Assembly (NCBI GenBank): GCA_036320915.1
Contig: JAXBDG010000003.1
Span: forward strand, 1,984,001 to 2,048,000
Source: Linnemannia elongata
Lineage: Eukaryota; Mortierellomycota; Mortierellomycetes; Mortierellales; Mortierellaceae
Length of the DNA stretch: 64,000 bases
Direction: 5' to 3'
This document shows, piece after piece, positions 23,222-34,795 of the stretch. The notes beneath the pieces are model-generated. The model was not told the DNA's origin and did not search any database. It worked only from the letters and a program-made list of their open reading frames with translations. The position numbers and the translations under genes are program-made. Numbering within the stretch: the stretch's first letter is position 1; each line of letters opens with the position of its first letter.

Positions 23222-24035
23222 TGGTGTCCTTAAGTGCGATATGCCTCGTTGGTTGCTTCCTGCCACTGAATGGGTTTCTGAGTCGATCTTCTACCCTGAC
23301 TGTCGCTCTGCTCGTAGGTGGTTGAGATGTAGCTTATTGGGAGGAGGTGAGGAGGCGAAGAGGTAGATAGGAAGCAATGGTCTGTTGCTTGACAATGACA
23401 AGACTATAAAGCGTGGATTAAAGAACAAAGTGGACATCTTAATGGCGAGGAAAGTGAAGGTTAAGTATGAGTGAGGGTGCAGATCTTGGCCAGAGGGACC
23501 AAAAAAGCGTAAACGTCACTGATTCAATTGTGATCGCATGGTTTAATGTTTTCATGTATAAATATAGACGTTTTACATCTTCTTCCTTGCGTTTTTTTTC
23601 TTTTCCATCCGCTTCTCTTTCACTTCCTCTGCCTGACGAAGGGTTGCCATCAACATCTAACCTCGTCTCGGTACCACCATTGGACCCTGAAAAGAAACGA
23701 CTAAAAGAACAGCACATCCGACAGCAGTAGGACTATTCAATCTCTCTCATCAACAGTCTTAGTCATCAACCCCACACACCCACTCGGCCATAGAGTCGTA
23801 CCCTAGTAGTCATCGACCCTCCTCCCCTTGCACACTCCTCAGTAGCCACACTTCCCTGTAACCACACACTCTCGTCTCCACCAACCCTCATCAGCCTTCG
23901 ATAACTGGTCTTTACGCAAACCACTACTCTTTATACACCGGACTTGTCTCCGCGGGAACTTTCCCTTTAACCTTTATTCCGCAGCAGAAAGCCCCGCAGC
24001 AGATAACGCTTACTACCGCGCACATAAGGACACCG
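23222..24035. promoter_or_regulatory. Unique spacer between RPB1 copies: two divergent promoters
   Basis: This 814-nt non-repeated spacer should drive both RPB1 copies outward. The two halves do not resemble each other apart from the last ~17 nt on each side. On the copy A side there is a TATAAA-like string at 23405-23410 in plus orientation (TTTATA on the sense strand), about 195 nt from the start. On the copy B side there is TTTATAC near 23930-23936, about 110 nt upstream, followed by a C/A-rich leader. Short frames in the middle (about 23440-23730, both strands) have no recognisable domain, so I do not call a gene. Confidence 0.7.
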
Positions 24036-27000
24036 CGACACGACGATGAGCGGCAATAGATTCACTTACTCGTCAGCACCGCTGCGGCGTGTGGACTGTG
24101 TGCAGTTTGGTATCCTCTCGCCAGAGGAGATTGTACGTTTGTATTTTTTATGCTTGCGATTTTTTTATGTTTGCGCGTGTGGTTATGTGTATGTGTGTGT
24201 ATCCTGTACAGAGGACAAAGAGCAAACAACGTATTGTTTTTTGTTTTTGTTGTGTATGAGAGATGAGAGGCAGCGTAAAACTAATAAACATGTATTCCTG
24301 ATCTGTGTATATACACAAAACAAAACAAACACACAAAAAACGTACATAGAAAAACATGTCTGTGGCAAAGATCGAGCACGCAGAGCTGATTGACGAGGGC
24401 ACCAAGCGGCCCAAGATCGGCGGTCTGCACGATCCCCGCATGGGTACCATCAACCGTAACTTCAAGTGCCAGACGTGCTCGGAGGGTATGGCTGAGTGCC
24501 CCGGACATTTCGGTCATATCGAGCTGGCCAAGCCTGTTTATCTGAACGGTATGCCTGATTGACATGTCCCATGGTTTATTTAGTCATTATTTATTCGAGC
24601 GCGCAGCTTGAGTTCTTTTCTGAAGGCAAGAATCGTGTAGGAATATATGAACGACTAATCTGAGCATTGAACCGCAACTACCTCATAGGTTTTCTGACTA
24701 AGGTCAAGAAGATTCTTGAGTGTGTGTGCTACTCTTGTTCCAAGCTCAAGGTGGACGATGTAAGTTTGTTACCCTCCTTTTTTTTTTTTTATTTTTTTTT
24801 TTTTGGCCTTTTTTCAGCTTCGTCCAGTGGATAACAAGAAATAGTGTCAGTCGGTGGCGCTGTTGGTGGCAAAGCATAACTTATTCAGTTGTCATTTTTC
24901 CTGATCACACCTCTCTGCTCTGATACGTTTGTGGTATCAGAACAACAGCAAGTTTGTCAGAGCTCGACGCATCAGAGACCCCAAGGTCCGCCTGAAGGCT
25001 GTTTGGGAGCTCGCAAAGACAAAGATGGTCTGCGAGGGTGGCGATGATATTGACGGCGAGATGGGCGAAGAGATGGAGGTAGATGAGCAAGGTATTCCAC
25101 AACCCAAGAAGAAGTCGCACGGTGGATGTGGACACCGCCAGCCCATCTTCCGCAAGGAAGGTCTTGGCCTGAGCGTCAACTTCAAAGCCAACGCCAACGA
25201 CGTAAGTATTGTGGCTTCTTTTACCCGTACGATGGTTGCTATGTCTGACCGTTGGACTATTCTGTTGACTGGCCCCCACAACAATGCTAATCCTCACTCA
25301 CAATTCGCATTATGTTGAACATAGGACTCTCAACCTGAGGGCAAGCGCACATTGACACCCAGTGATGCGTACCACATCTTGAAGCGTATTTCGGACGAAG
25401 ATATTCAGGCCATGGGTCTGTCAGCGGAGTTTGCTCGCCCCGAGTGGATGATCATGACGGTGCTTCCCATCCCTCCTCTGGCCGTCCGTCCTAGTATTCA
25501 GATGGATGGATCGAGCACAGGAGAGGATGATTTGACTCATAAGCTGTTTGCTATCATCAAGACCAATGCCGATGTCTACCGGTGTGCACAGGACGGAACC
25601 CCAGCACATTTGATCCAGCAGCACGAGCAGCTGCTCCAGTACCATGTCGCCACATATATGGATAACGACATTGCTGGACAGCCCCCAGCAGCCCACAAGA
25701 ACGGACGACCTGTAAGTGGACATATTGTTTGTTTTGAATATGTCATACGCGTGTCTTTGCTGAGCTTGTTGTTTTGAGCTCATTTACTTACTGCCATCTC
25801 TGTCCAACTGTTTTTTCGCCATGCAGCTCAAGTCGATTCGTGCTCGCCTGAAGGGAAAGGAGGGTCGTCTTCGTGGAAACTTGATGGGAAAGCGTGTGGA
25901 TTTCTCGGCTCGTACAGTTATTACAGGAGACCCCAACTTGTCAATTGACGAGGTCGGAGTGCCCCGCAGTATCGCCAGGACGCTCACCTACCCAGAGTTG
26001 GTCACACCCTACAACATTGACAAATTACAGGAGCTGGTCAGGAACGGACCCACAGAGCATCCCGGAGCTGTGTATGTCATCCGTGATGACGGCCAGCGCA
26101 TCGACTTGCGGTGGAACAAGCGAGAGGTCCCTTTGCAGCTCGGATGGAAGGTTGAACGCCACATCAATGACGGTGATGTTGTTATCTTCAACCGTCAGCC
26201 TTCTCTGCACAAAATGTCGATGATGGGTCACAGGATTCGCGTGATGCCTTACTCGACATTCCGCCTCAACCTCTCGGTCACATCGCCCTACAACGCCGAT
26301 TTCGACGGAGACGAGATGAACTTGCACGTTCCCCAGTCGGTTGAGACGCGTGCCGAGATTACAGAGATCTGCATGGTTCCTCGCCAGATCGTTTCGCCCC
26401 AGTCGAACAAGCCCGTCATGGGTATTGTCCAGGATACACTGTGCGGTGTGCGCAAGTTTACCAAGCGCGACTGCTTCCTGACCAAGGAGATGGTGATGAA
26501 CTTGGTGATGTGGGTGCCCGGATGGGAAGGATTCCTGCCAACCCCTGCGATCCTCAAACCCAAGCCCCTGTGGACAGGAAAGCAAATGATTAGTATGATT
26601 ATCCCCAAGGGCATCAATTGTATCACCTTCCACTCGACTCACCCTGATAGCGAGGAGAGCGACATTTCCCCTGGAGATACCAAGGTCATTGTCGAGAACG
26701 GCGAACTGATTTGCGGTATTGTCTGCAAGAAGACTGTCGGCACATCAGGAGGCGGATGGATCCACGTTATCATGAACCAGTACGGACCTGAGGTGGCCAA
26801 GACATTCTTCAACGGATGTCAGACGGTCGTCAACTATTGGCTGTTGCAGCACGGATTCAGTATTGGTATCGGAGACACAGTTGCGGATCGTAACACTGTC
26901 ATGGGCATCACCTCGATTATCAACAACGCGACCAGCAACGTCAACGACCTCATTATTCAGGCGCAGCAGGACAAACTCGAGTGCAAGCCCGGTATGACCC

Positions 27001-30000
27001 TGCGCGAGACATTCGAGTCGAACGTGAACAGAGCGCTGAACACGGCTCGTGATGATGCAGGAAAGATGGCCCAGCAGAGTTTGCGCGAGGACAATAACGT
27101 CAAGCAGATGGTTATCTCTGGATCCAAGGGATCCTTCATTAACGTCTCGCAGATGACAGCCTGTGTGGGTCAGCAGAACGTCGAGGGTAAACGTATTCCT
27201 TTTGGATTCAAGTACCGGACCCTCCCTCACTTTACCAAGGACGATCATTCGCCCGAGAGTCGTGGTTTCGTCGAGAACTCGTACCTTCGTGGCTTGACCC
27301 CTCAAGAGTTCTTTTTCCACGCCATGGGAGGACGTGAAGGTAAAACATGCGAGCACGAAAGGTTTGTTCTTTATTTGTTTATTACTATACTCTCGATTAC
27401 CATTTACTGACCGCTTTTCTACGTGCTCTACTCATTTCCCACATACTCATTAGGTCTGATTGATACTGCTGTTAAGACAGCCGAGACAGGTTACATTCAG
27501 CGTCGTCTGGTCAAGGCGCTGGAGGACGTGATGGTCAAGTACGACGGCACCGTTCGAAACTCCCTCGGCCATGTGATCCAGTTCTGTTACGGTGAGGATG
27601 GCATGGATGCCTGTCACGTCGAAAAGCAACGCCTGGACACGGTCAAGATGTCCAATGCTCAGTTTGAGCGAAAGTTCAAGATTGAGTTGGCGGACAAATC
27701 TAAGGGTTTCAAGCCAGGTACCCTTGACTACTCTGTGCTCAAGTCGTTGGAGGAGGCCGATGCTGCTAGACCCAGCGGTTCGAGGTCCAATGTCGGCCCC
27801 GTCCAGTCGTTGCTGGATGCCGAGTTCAAGCAGTTGGAGGATGACCGCCACTTGCTCCGCAATTACATCTTCACGGAGGGTGACGACCAATGGCCCATGC
27901 CTACCAACATCAGACGTTACATCTGGAACTCCAAGCAGATGTTCCACGTCGACCACAAGCGACCCAGCGACCTCGATCCTCGTCACATCTTGGAGAGCAT
28001 CAAGAACCTGGAGAAACAACTAGTTGTCGTTCGTGGCACGGATCGCATCAGTGTGGAGGCTCAGGACAACGCAACTTTACTGTTCCGCATGTTGATTCGC
28101 TCGACGCTCGCAGTCCGCAGGGTGATTGAGGAGTACCACCTGACACGCGAGGCCTTTGATTGGGTTGTCGGGGAGATCGGATCCCGTTTTGCCCACGCGA
28201 TGGTCAACCCCGGAGAGATGGTCGGTACGGTCGCTGCCCAGTCGATCGGAGAGCCCGCCACACAGATGACGCTCAACACCTTCCATTACGCCGGAGTGTC
28301 ATCCAAGAACGTCACCCTGGGAGTGCCTCGTCTTAAGGAGATTATCAACGTTGCGACCAATATCAAGACGCCTTCGCTGAACGTTTACCTGACCGATGAC
28401 TGTGCGCGTAACATGGAGCGAGCCAAGCAGGTCCAGGTGGCGCTCGAGTACACCAACTTGCGCAAGGTGACTTCGTCGACCGAGATTCACTACGACCCCG
28501 ACCCAGAGAACACCAACATCGAGGAGGATCAGGACTTTGTTTCGGCCTACTATGCCATGCCCGATGATGACCTGAACCCCTCACGCACCTCACCCTGGTT
28601 GCTGCGTATCGAGTTGGACCGCAAGATGATGCTCGACAAGAAGCTAACGATGGCGGATGTGTCCAACAAGATCTCGGAGGACTTCCAGCGCGATCTGATG
28701 TGCATTTGCTCCGACGACAACGCCGAGAAGCTGATTATCCGGTGCCGCATCATTAGCGAGGAGCAGGCGGATAAGCAGGCGGATGTCCAGGAGGAAGAGG
28801 ATGTTTTCTTGAAGAAGATTGAGAGCAGTTTGTTGAGCTCGATCGGCCTGCGTGGTATCAAAAACATTACGCGTGTGTACATGGTGGAGAAGAAGAAGAT
28901 CACCATCACGGAGAGCGGCACCTTTGGGTCTCACATGGAGTGGCACTTGGAGACCAGTGGTTCGAATTTGAAGGCCGTCATGTGCGAGGAGGATGTCGAT
29001 GCTAGCAGGACCTATTCGAACAACTGCGGTGAAGTCATGTCGGTCCTTGGTATTGAGGCAGCTCGTCAGGCGCTTTTGAAGGAGTTGCGTGGAGTCATTG
29101 AGTTTGACGGTTCCTATGTCAACTACCGTCACTTGTCGTTGCTGTGTGATGTGATGACTCACCGCGGACACTTGATGGCTATTACTCGCCACGGTATCAA
29201 CCGCGCCGAGACCGGAGCCCTGATGCGTTGTTCGTTCGAGGAGACTGTCGAAATTTTGATGGAGGCCGCCGCTGTTGGTGAGTTGGATGACTGCCGTGGA
29301 GTGGCCGAGAACATCATGTTGGGACAGCTGGCGCCTTTGGGAACCGGCGAATTTGACCTGATGTTGGACGAGAAGATGTTGAGCACGGTCGTTGAGGGAC
29401 CCCGCCCTGGCATGGCCGGCGGAATGGGCATGGGCATGGGCATGGGCATGGGCCACGACAGCATGGGATCTGCGATGACGCCGTACGACGGCCGCTCGCC
29501 CCAGTATGTGGACTTTTCACACCCCAGCTCGCCCATGGATGCAGTGTTCTCGCCCATGGGCAACTCTGGAGCCAGCTCGCCTATGGGCCCCGGATCATGG
29601 GATGCCGCCAGTCCCTATGGAGCTACCAGTCCTGGATACTCCCCAGCATCACCGGGCTACTCGCCCAGCTCGCCTATGTACGCGACCAGCCCTGGTTACA
29701 GTCCTACGTCTCCCAGCTACAGCCCTACATCGCCGAGCTACAGCCCCACGTCTCCCAACTATTCGCCCACGTCACCCTCGTACTCGCCTACGTCGCCTTC
29801 GTACTCTCCAACGTCGCCTTCGTATTCGCCTACGAGCCCAAGCTACAGCCCCACGTCCCCAAGTTACAGCCCGACGTCGCCCTCGTACTCGCCTACGAGC
29901 CCAAGCTACTCTCCGACGAACCATGGGTATGGTGCGACCTCGCCGGCGTACTCGCCCACGTCGCCCTCGTACTCGCCCACGTCCCCATCGTACTCGCCTA

Positions 30001-30797
30001 CGAGCCCCAGCTACAGCCCTACATCACCCTCGTACTCGCCTACGTCGCCAAGCTACTCTCCTACGAGCCCGAGCTATTCGCCCACCTCGCCCTCGTACAG
30101 TCCCACCTCGCCCAGCTACTCGCCGACATCGCCATCGTACTCTCCCACGAGCCCCAGCTATTCACCCACGTCGCCCTCGTACAGCCCCACGAGTCCCAGC
30201 TACTCTCCTACGAGCCCAAGCTATTCTCCAGCAAGCCCTAGCTACTCACCTAGTTACTCGGCACCGACGACGTCGTTCTCACCCATGGGCTATGGCACAG
30301 GTGGAGGATCGTCGAGCGGCGGAGCAGCGACTCCTGGACGACCCATGTACAGTCCCGCCGGCAATGGTGCGGCCAGCCCTTCCCGACCTCCTGCCGGACA
30401 GGGCAAGTCGACCAGCCCAACGTACTCGGACGATGAGGAGTAGTGGCAATGACTGTTGACAATTCCAGAGCGGACGCAGATTTGGAGTTGCGAACATTCA
30501 ATAACAACAACAACAGGCATACGACAAAATTTGACATAACATACACAAAAAAAAAAACGACCATCTGCCGTAACTCCCAACACACAACACACACACACAC
30601 ACACAGCACTACTCAACTCAAGGACATCATCAAAGTTGCTCGTGCATAATTATTTTTTTGCATTTGCATTTGCCTCGATTGAACGGAGGAGGTCTGTCTG
30701 TGTGTACTCTTTAGAAAACCCAACCATTGTGGGGCAGGGAAGCAGGAGCAACACGGGTGACCCGGCTCGGAGAGCGATTTTTTGACACTCCCCCACA
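24036..30797 (+). repeat. Right arm of RPB1 inverted repeat
   Basis: Inverse copy of 16460-23221 with no difference detected. At the inner end two mismatches occur at 24035 (G, pairing with T at 23222) and 24024, before similarity stops at 24019. At the outer end mismatches at 30798, 30804 and 30809 precede loss of similarity around 30811. Faint similarity (an A-run followed by a TAGTTG motif) may extend about 30 nt further. Confidence 0.95.
24046..30443 (+). CDS. RPB1: RNA polymerase II largest subunit, copy B
   Basis: Seven exons: 24046-24132, 24350-24548, 24689-24759, 24941-25201, 25325-25711, 25827-27339, 27454-30443; 1835 residues, the same protein as copy A. Intron sizes are 217, 140, 181, 123, 115 and 114 nt. 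Both copies look fully functional: no frameshift or stop, intact catalytic loop (nt 26292 onward) and full CTD. The CTD is read from 29637 to 30242: [14 protein letters not shown] and a six-residue YATSPG; then 10 near-consensus repeats (one with Asn7), YSPTNHG and YGATSPA; then 13 exact repeats and YSPASPS. Pol II normally has a single RPB1 gene, so two intact copies are unusual. Convergent with SF3A1, whose stop codon is about 490 nt away. Confidence 0.96.
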
Positions 30798-30935
30798 TTA
30801 TAACGGAAGGACTCCACACTTCCTACCAAAAAAAATACTAGTTGCCATCTTTTCCTTTGTAAAATAATTAAAAACGCGAGATTGTAATCTCAAAGAAACA
30901 TCTGTGGGAGAATGTCTTCGTTTATTATTGTTACC

Positions 30936-33336
30936 CTAGTTGTGATCTTGCTTAAACCGCTTTGGGTCGCGATCGTTCATAGCTTGATCACCGTCAGGAT
31001 GACGGGGCGGCACCATACCAGGAGGTGGCGCCATACCTGGCGGCATTGGCATGCCAGGGTAATATCCATGTGGAGGCTGCTGACCAAAGAATTGTGGTGG
31101 TGGGATGCCGGGCATGCCTGGTGGAGCCATACCTGGTGGAGGGAGTGGAGGTGCCATTCCTGGTGGCATTCGGTTGTATCCTCCTACTTGAGGGAACATT
31201 GGGGGCTGGCCTCTTTGAGGACCAATGGAAGACTGGAGGTGCGCACTTGAGGCATCATGGCCGTATCCGGATCCACTAGCAGAGGCGGCCACTGCGGCGG
31301 CTGCATGCCTCTGTGCGGTCTTGGCGACGGTAGCTGTCTGTCCATCCCAGACGTTCTTTTCCCTCTCGATTTGGCGCTTCCGCTCCTCCTCTGCATTCCT
31401 GGTCTGCTCTTCGCTGAAGATATCTGTGCGATGAGACTTGAGTAGACTCAAATTCCTTGCAACATCAGTTCCTAAATGTGCGAGTAAATATGTAAGAAAT
31501 AGGCTGGACATTAAGCTCCGTTCATCATTTCACTGAAATGATTTGATTGCTGCATTTTTTTACCGCACAATCCTGCAAATACCAGCTGTTGAAACTTACC
31601 ATCAGTGACCATGTTACTTGCTTTTGTTTTGGCATCGGCCTGCTCACGGAGCTCTTTAAACCTGGGATCCAACAATTCAATACGGACGTGCTCGTCCATC
31701 TCCGAAAGTGGAATCTGCTCCCCGCAACGAGGACATGTCTGAGTAGCCTCCTTCAAGCTGGCAGCGGTACGACCCTTGAAGGCCTTGGGCACAAAGTCCT
31801 CCTTGATCTTCATGGGTGCGGTCGACTGAGAAGCGGTCATCACGACGTCGTGAGCTCCTGCTGGACTATTTTCTGCATCATCGTTGTCTTCTGCATCAGA
31901 ATCCTCCATATCCATATCGTCGTCGTTGCCGTCAATTTCGATATCCTGGGGTGCATCAACTGGTGCATGTTCGCTCTCTGCCAGAACCTGGATCATCCGC
32001 TTTTGAGCCAACGACATGTTCTCCAATTCTTTCAGACTCTTGGGCAATGGCAAGTCTACGAGCTCATCTGCCTCTGTGAACTCGATCGTTTGCACAACAA
32101 CGAAATCCTGCCAATTGATACTCAAGAACGCCTCTAACGAAATTATAAAATCAGGCAAGGCAGAATGGAAGCGTGAGTATAACTGATCGATTGAAACAAC
32201 TTACACTGTACTTCACCATTCAAAATTTTGCACCTATCATCGCAAAACTTACGTCGTTCGGCGTCCTCCTTTTCGTCCTTCTTCTTGCGAAGCTCCTGCT
32301 GGTATGCGGTATACTCCACGCGCCTCATAACAATATCTTGGACAGCGTACTTGTCGTTGGCTCTCGCCTCGATCTCCTCCACCATTCCTGGACCAGGGAC
32401 TAAAATCTTGGTGTATTGCTCCACCAACTTGGAGAAGTAGCTGAATAAACTGTGATTGGGTCGCAAAAAATCGAACTGGTAGTTGCGAGCTTCCCGCTGT
32501 GCCAATGAAACCATGAACTGCCGGCCATTCCTTGCCACGAACTGTGCTGTGAGCTTGATGATGTCCCTAAATGCCACAAAGAGGAATCCCTCAACGATTA
32601 ACATCTGAAAAAATTGAAAAATAACGGCATAGTATGTGGAACGGAGTTAACAGTAGTGTATATCGACAACTTACAGGTCCTGGGCTGAGACAGACGGCAT
32701 TGGAGTCATGAATTCCAGAGCTGGTGGCTCTTCTGGTGGTGGTTTTATCGCCTCCTCAATTTTCGCCTCCACTTCCGCCTTGAGTTCTGCAGCCTTTGGT
32801 GCTAATGTTAAATAAATGTGCAAAAGGTGGCATAATACGTCAGCTTGAAGGCTTTCGGATCCGCACGAACAATGATCAGGATGGAAGTCGCATGACATAC
32901 CTTTTCCTGATTTTGCCTCTTGAATCTTGAAGGCGTAGTAGGCATGGTAGGGATCAGTAGTGTTCAAGAAACAAAACTTGGGGTTGCTCTTTTCCTTCTG
33001 ACGAAGGCGCTCCTCCAGCAAGGCACCCGAGTCACTTCCAGAGACATATGCAGCCGTCTTGTCCGCGATTTCTATAATTGTATTCAAAGTCCATAGTTGT
33101 TAGTAAACATGGCTCTGCAAAAGTAACGCTGCACACTGCACTGATCCCTGATCACCTCCAAAACGACGAAAAATGGCGGTTCTTTATATACCTCGAATAT
33201 AAGGTGGGGGGTAAATGATGCCTACAGATGCGACATCCTCCTGCTCTATTTCCTGTGCTAGTGGTTGTTCCTCGGTTCCATTCTGGGCACCGAACCCGCT
33301 GATGGCGTTTGGCAGTGGTGGAGGCGCGACCGACAT
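30936..33336 (-). CDS. SF3A1: Splicing factor 3A subunit 1 (Prp21-like)
   Basis: Six exons on the minus strand: 33336-33192, 33071-32901, 32801-32675, 32566-32212, 32131-31600, 31471-30936; about 621 residues. SF3A1 is part of the U2 snRNP SF3a complex, needed for branch-site recognition. Two SURP domains are clear: the first runs from IIYPPPYIREIADKT to FLNTTDPYHAYYAFK, the second from DLDIIKLTAQFVARNGRQF to NYQFDFLRPNHSLFSYF. The charged linker and the CPRCGEQIPLSEMDEH motif with ELLDPRFKE follow, then a Pro/Gly/Met-rich tail. The ubiquitin-like domain at the C-terminus of the human protein is missing; the frame stops after PKRFKQ. The exon 4 donor is uncertain (32212 with GTACAG or 32217 with GTGAAG; both keep frame with acceptors at 32131 or 32133). 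The stop codon lies about 125-140 nt from the right arm's outer edge. Confidence 0.92.
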
Positions 33337-34447
33337 GTTTGCTGGAAGGAAAAGAAGAATGGAGTGAACAGTAAAGTCAACTTCCATTCTTTTTTTCCTG
33401 TCATGTCGACGACATAAAAAGCTTATTTCCGTTCAATGTTAGGAAATAAGATTTCATATCCAAATCCCCTGGCAAGAATGTGAACAAGTGCCAGACACGA
33501 ATATCTGAGGGAAGGCGAAGATTGTGGTTGTACCACAGAAGCAAGTGATGTGATGACATATCGCGCAAGCAGCTGATATCGAGCGATGACTTGAAAGCAA
33601 CACTCGAGCAACAGAAAGTATAAGGAAGTAGTCAGCGTGGTAACTTGGGAGAAAGATCAATTGACAAATCACCTCCTCTACAGCCCATCTCAATTGAAAA
33701 AACAAGGAACGCGCCGGTATAAAGTCACCTTCGCTTTCAAGAATGCACGGCGTATTGGGGACAACATGCATTAGGCAAAGATAGTTGCTAATCCAGAGAG
33801 CATACACCTGTTTTTTAGAGCCTTGTTCGCTCGATCTGCTTGCACAAAAAAAGACGCAGATATGGTGTACAGCGCGCTTGAAGGTGTGTGAGAATTTTTA
33901 AGGAACTAGAGAACAAGTAGGCGCATAAGACGTAGATTTGGGATAGGTCTGTATTGGATACTTTTTCCCTCGTAGTCTCCCTTTTCAGGGTCTCTTTCTT
34001 ACCTCCTTTTTCACCTTCTAGCCTGGATGAGTGCTCAAAAAGAGGATGAGACAGACATCGCACCATCTCTCTATCCTCCGTTCCCTCTCTCTCTCTCTCT
34101 TAAATTTCTTTCTTCCTTTTCTTGTCTGCTCTCCTCACTTTCCATTGCATCTCTCTCCTGGTCAGTCTCATAAATATCGGTCTAAAAGTCATCCACTTGT
34201 AGACAATTTTTCATCTTCTCTTTCGCTTTCTTACCTCTTCCACCGCACGTTCTAGCAAACTCGACTATCCGCTTGACCAAAAGCCGGTAAGCAAAGCTTT
34301 TATTCCATCTTCAATTTGTTCAATCCATCATCGACAAAAAAACTGCCCAAACGTTGTCGTTTTTCATCTTATTCTCGCGTTTTTTCTGTGCATGGTCTTC
34401 ATCCTTATTTTCATTCAACCTCGCCTCTGATTCGATACAAGTCTCCC
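33337..34447. promoter_or_regulatory. Intergenic region upstream of SF3A1 and the secreted protein gene
   Basis: Divergent region of 1.1 kb. The right half (34080-34440) is CT-rich, with a (TC)n run near 34087-34101, as for a fungal promoter or leader. I see no coding sequence, repeat or RNA gene. Confidence 0.5.
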
Positions 34448-34795
34448 ATGAAACTTCTCCCCGCTGTCTTGGTCGGCGCCTTTGCCGCCATCTCAATCGC
34501 TCATGGCACAAAGTGGGTCGATCCTGATCCAGAGCGTGCAGCTCGCGTTGCAGGCTACGTTGCCTGCATTGGACCTTGTCTCCAGGAGGCGGTCACAGAC
34601 CCTACCAACGAGCCCTGCCACCTAAACAAACCTGATCCCAAAAAGTGTTTGACGACTCTGATTCCCCAATACCTTCCTTGCGTACAGAGATGCACCGGAC
34701 GAGCGCCTACCCAGCCTGTCAACGACACCGCCTCCGCCCCTGCCGGTTATCTCGAGGACGATTACCAGGTGGCCTTTGGTCTGGACTACTTCTAA
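34448..34795 (+). CDS. Small secreted cysteine-rich protein, function unknown
   Basis: Single exon, 115 residues. The first ~18 residues (KLLPAVLVGAFAAISIAHG) are a clear signal peptide, which is why I start at 34448 rather than at an upstream in-frame codon. The mature part holds six Cys in pairs or singles (CIGPC, PCH, KC, PCVQRC), consistent with three disulphides, and has an acidic C-terminus (LEDDYQVAFGLDYF) with no GPI-type hydrophobic tail. It is probably exported or cell-wall associated. I do not recognise the family; size and Cys pattern are in the range of fungal effector-like or cell-surface proteins. AATAAA at 34853-34858 fits a transcript end just after the gene. Confidence 0.7.
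   Translation: MKLLPAVLVGAFAAISIAHGTKWVDPDPERAARVAGYVACIGPCLQEAVTDPTNEPCHLNKPDPKKCLTTLIPQYLPCVQRCTGRAPTQPVNDTASAPAGYLEDDYQVAFGLDYF

Noticed and set aside
23439..23730. Overlapping 87- and 92-codon frames in the RPB1 spacer, with a lysine-rich end in another frame
   Set aside because: No domain, no supported splice partners, and stops close by in the best-looking frame; more likely promoter or leader sequence.
29637..30242. Regular 21-nt repeat array that could be mistaken for a CRISPR array or satellite
   Set aside because: There are no spacers; it encodes in-frame YSPTSPS heptads of Pol II.
16460..30797. The palindrome as a hairpin artefact from chimeric reads
   Set aside because: Not fully excluded, but a fold-back artefact would have no 814-nt unique spacer with distinct sides and would not show tapered mismatches at both ends of the arms. 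Kept as the main alternative.
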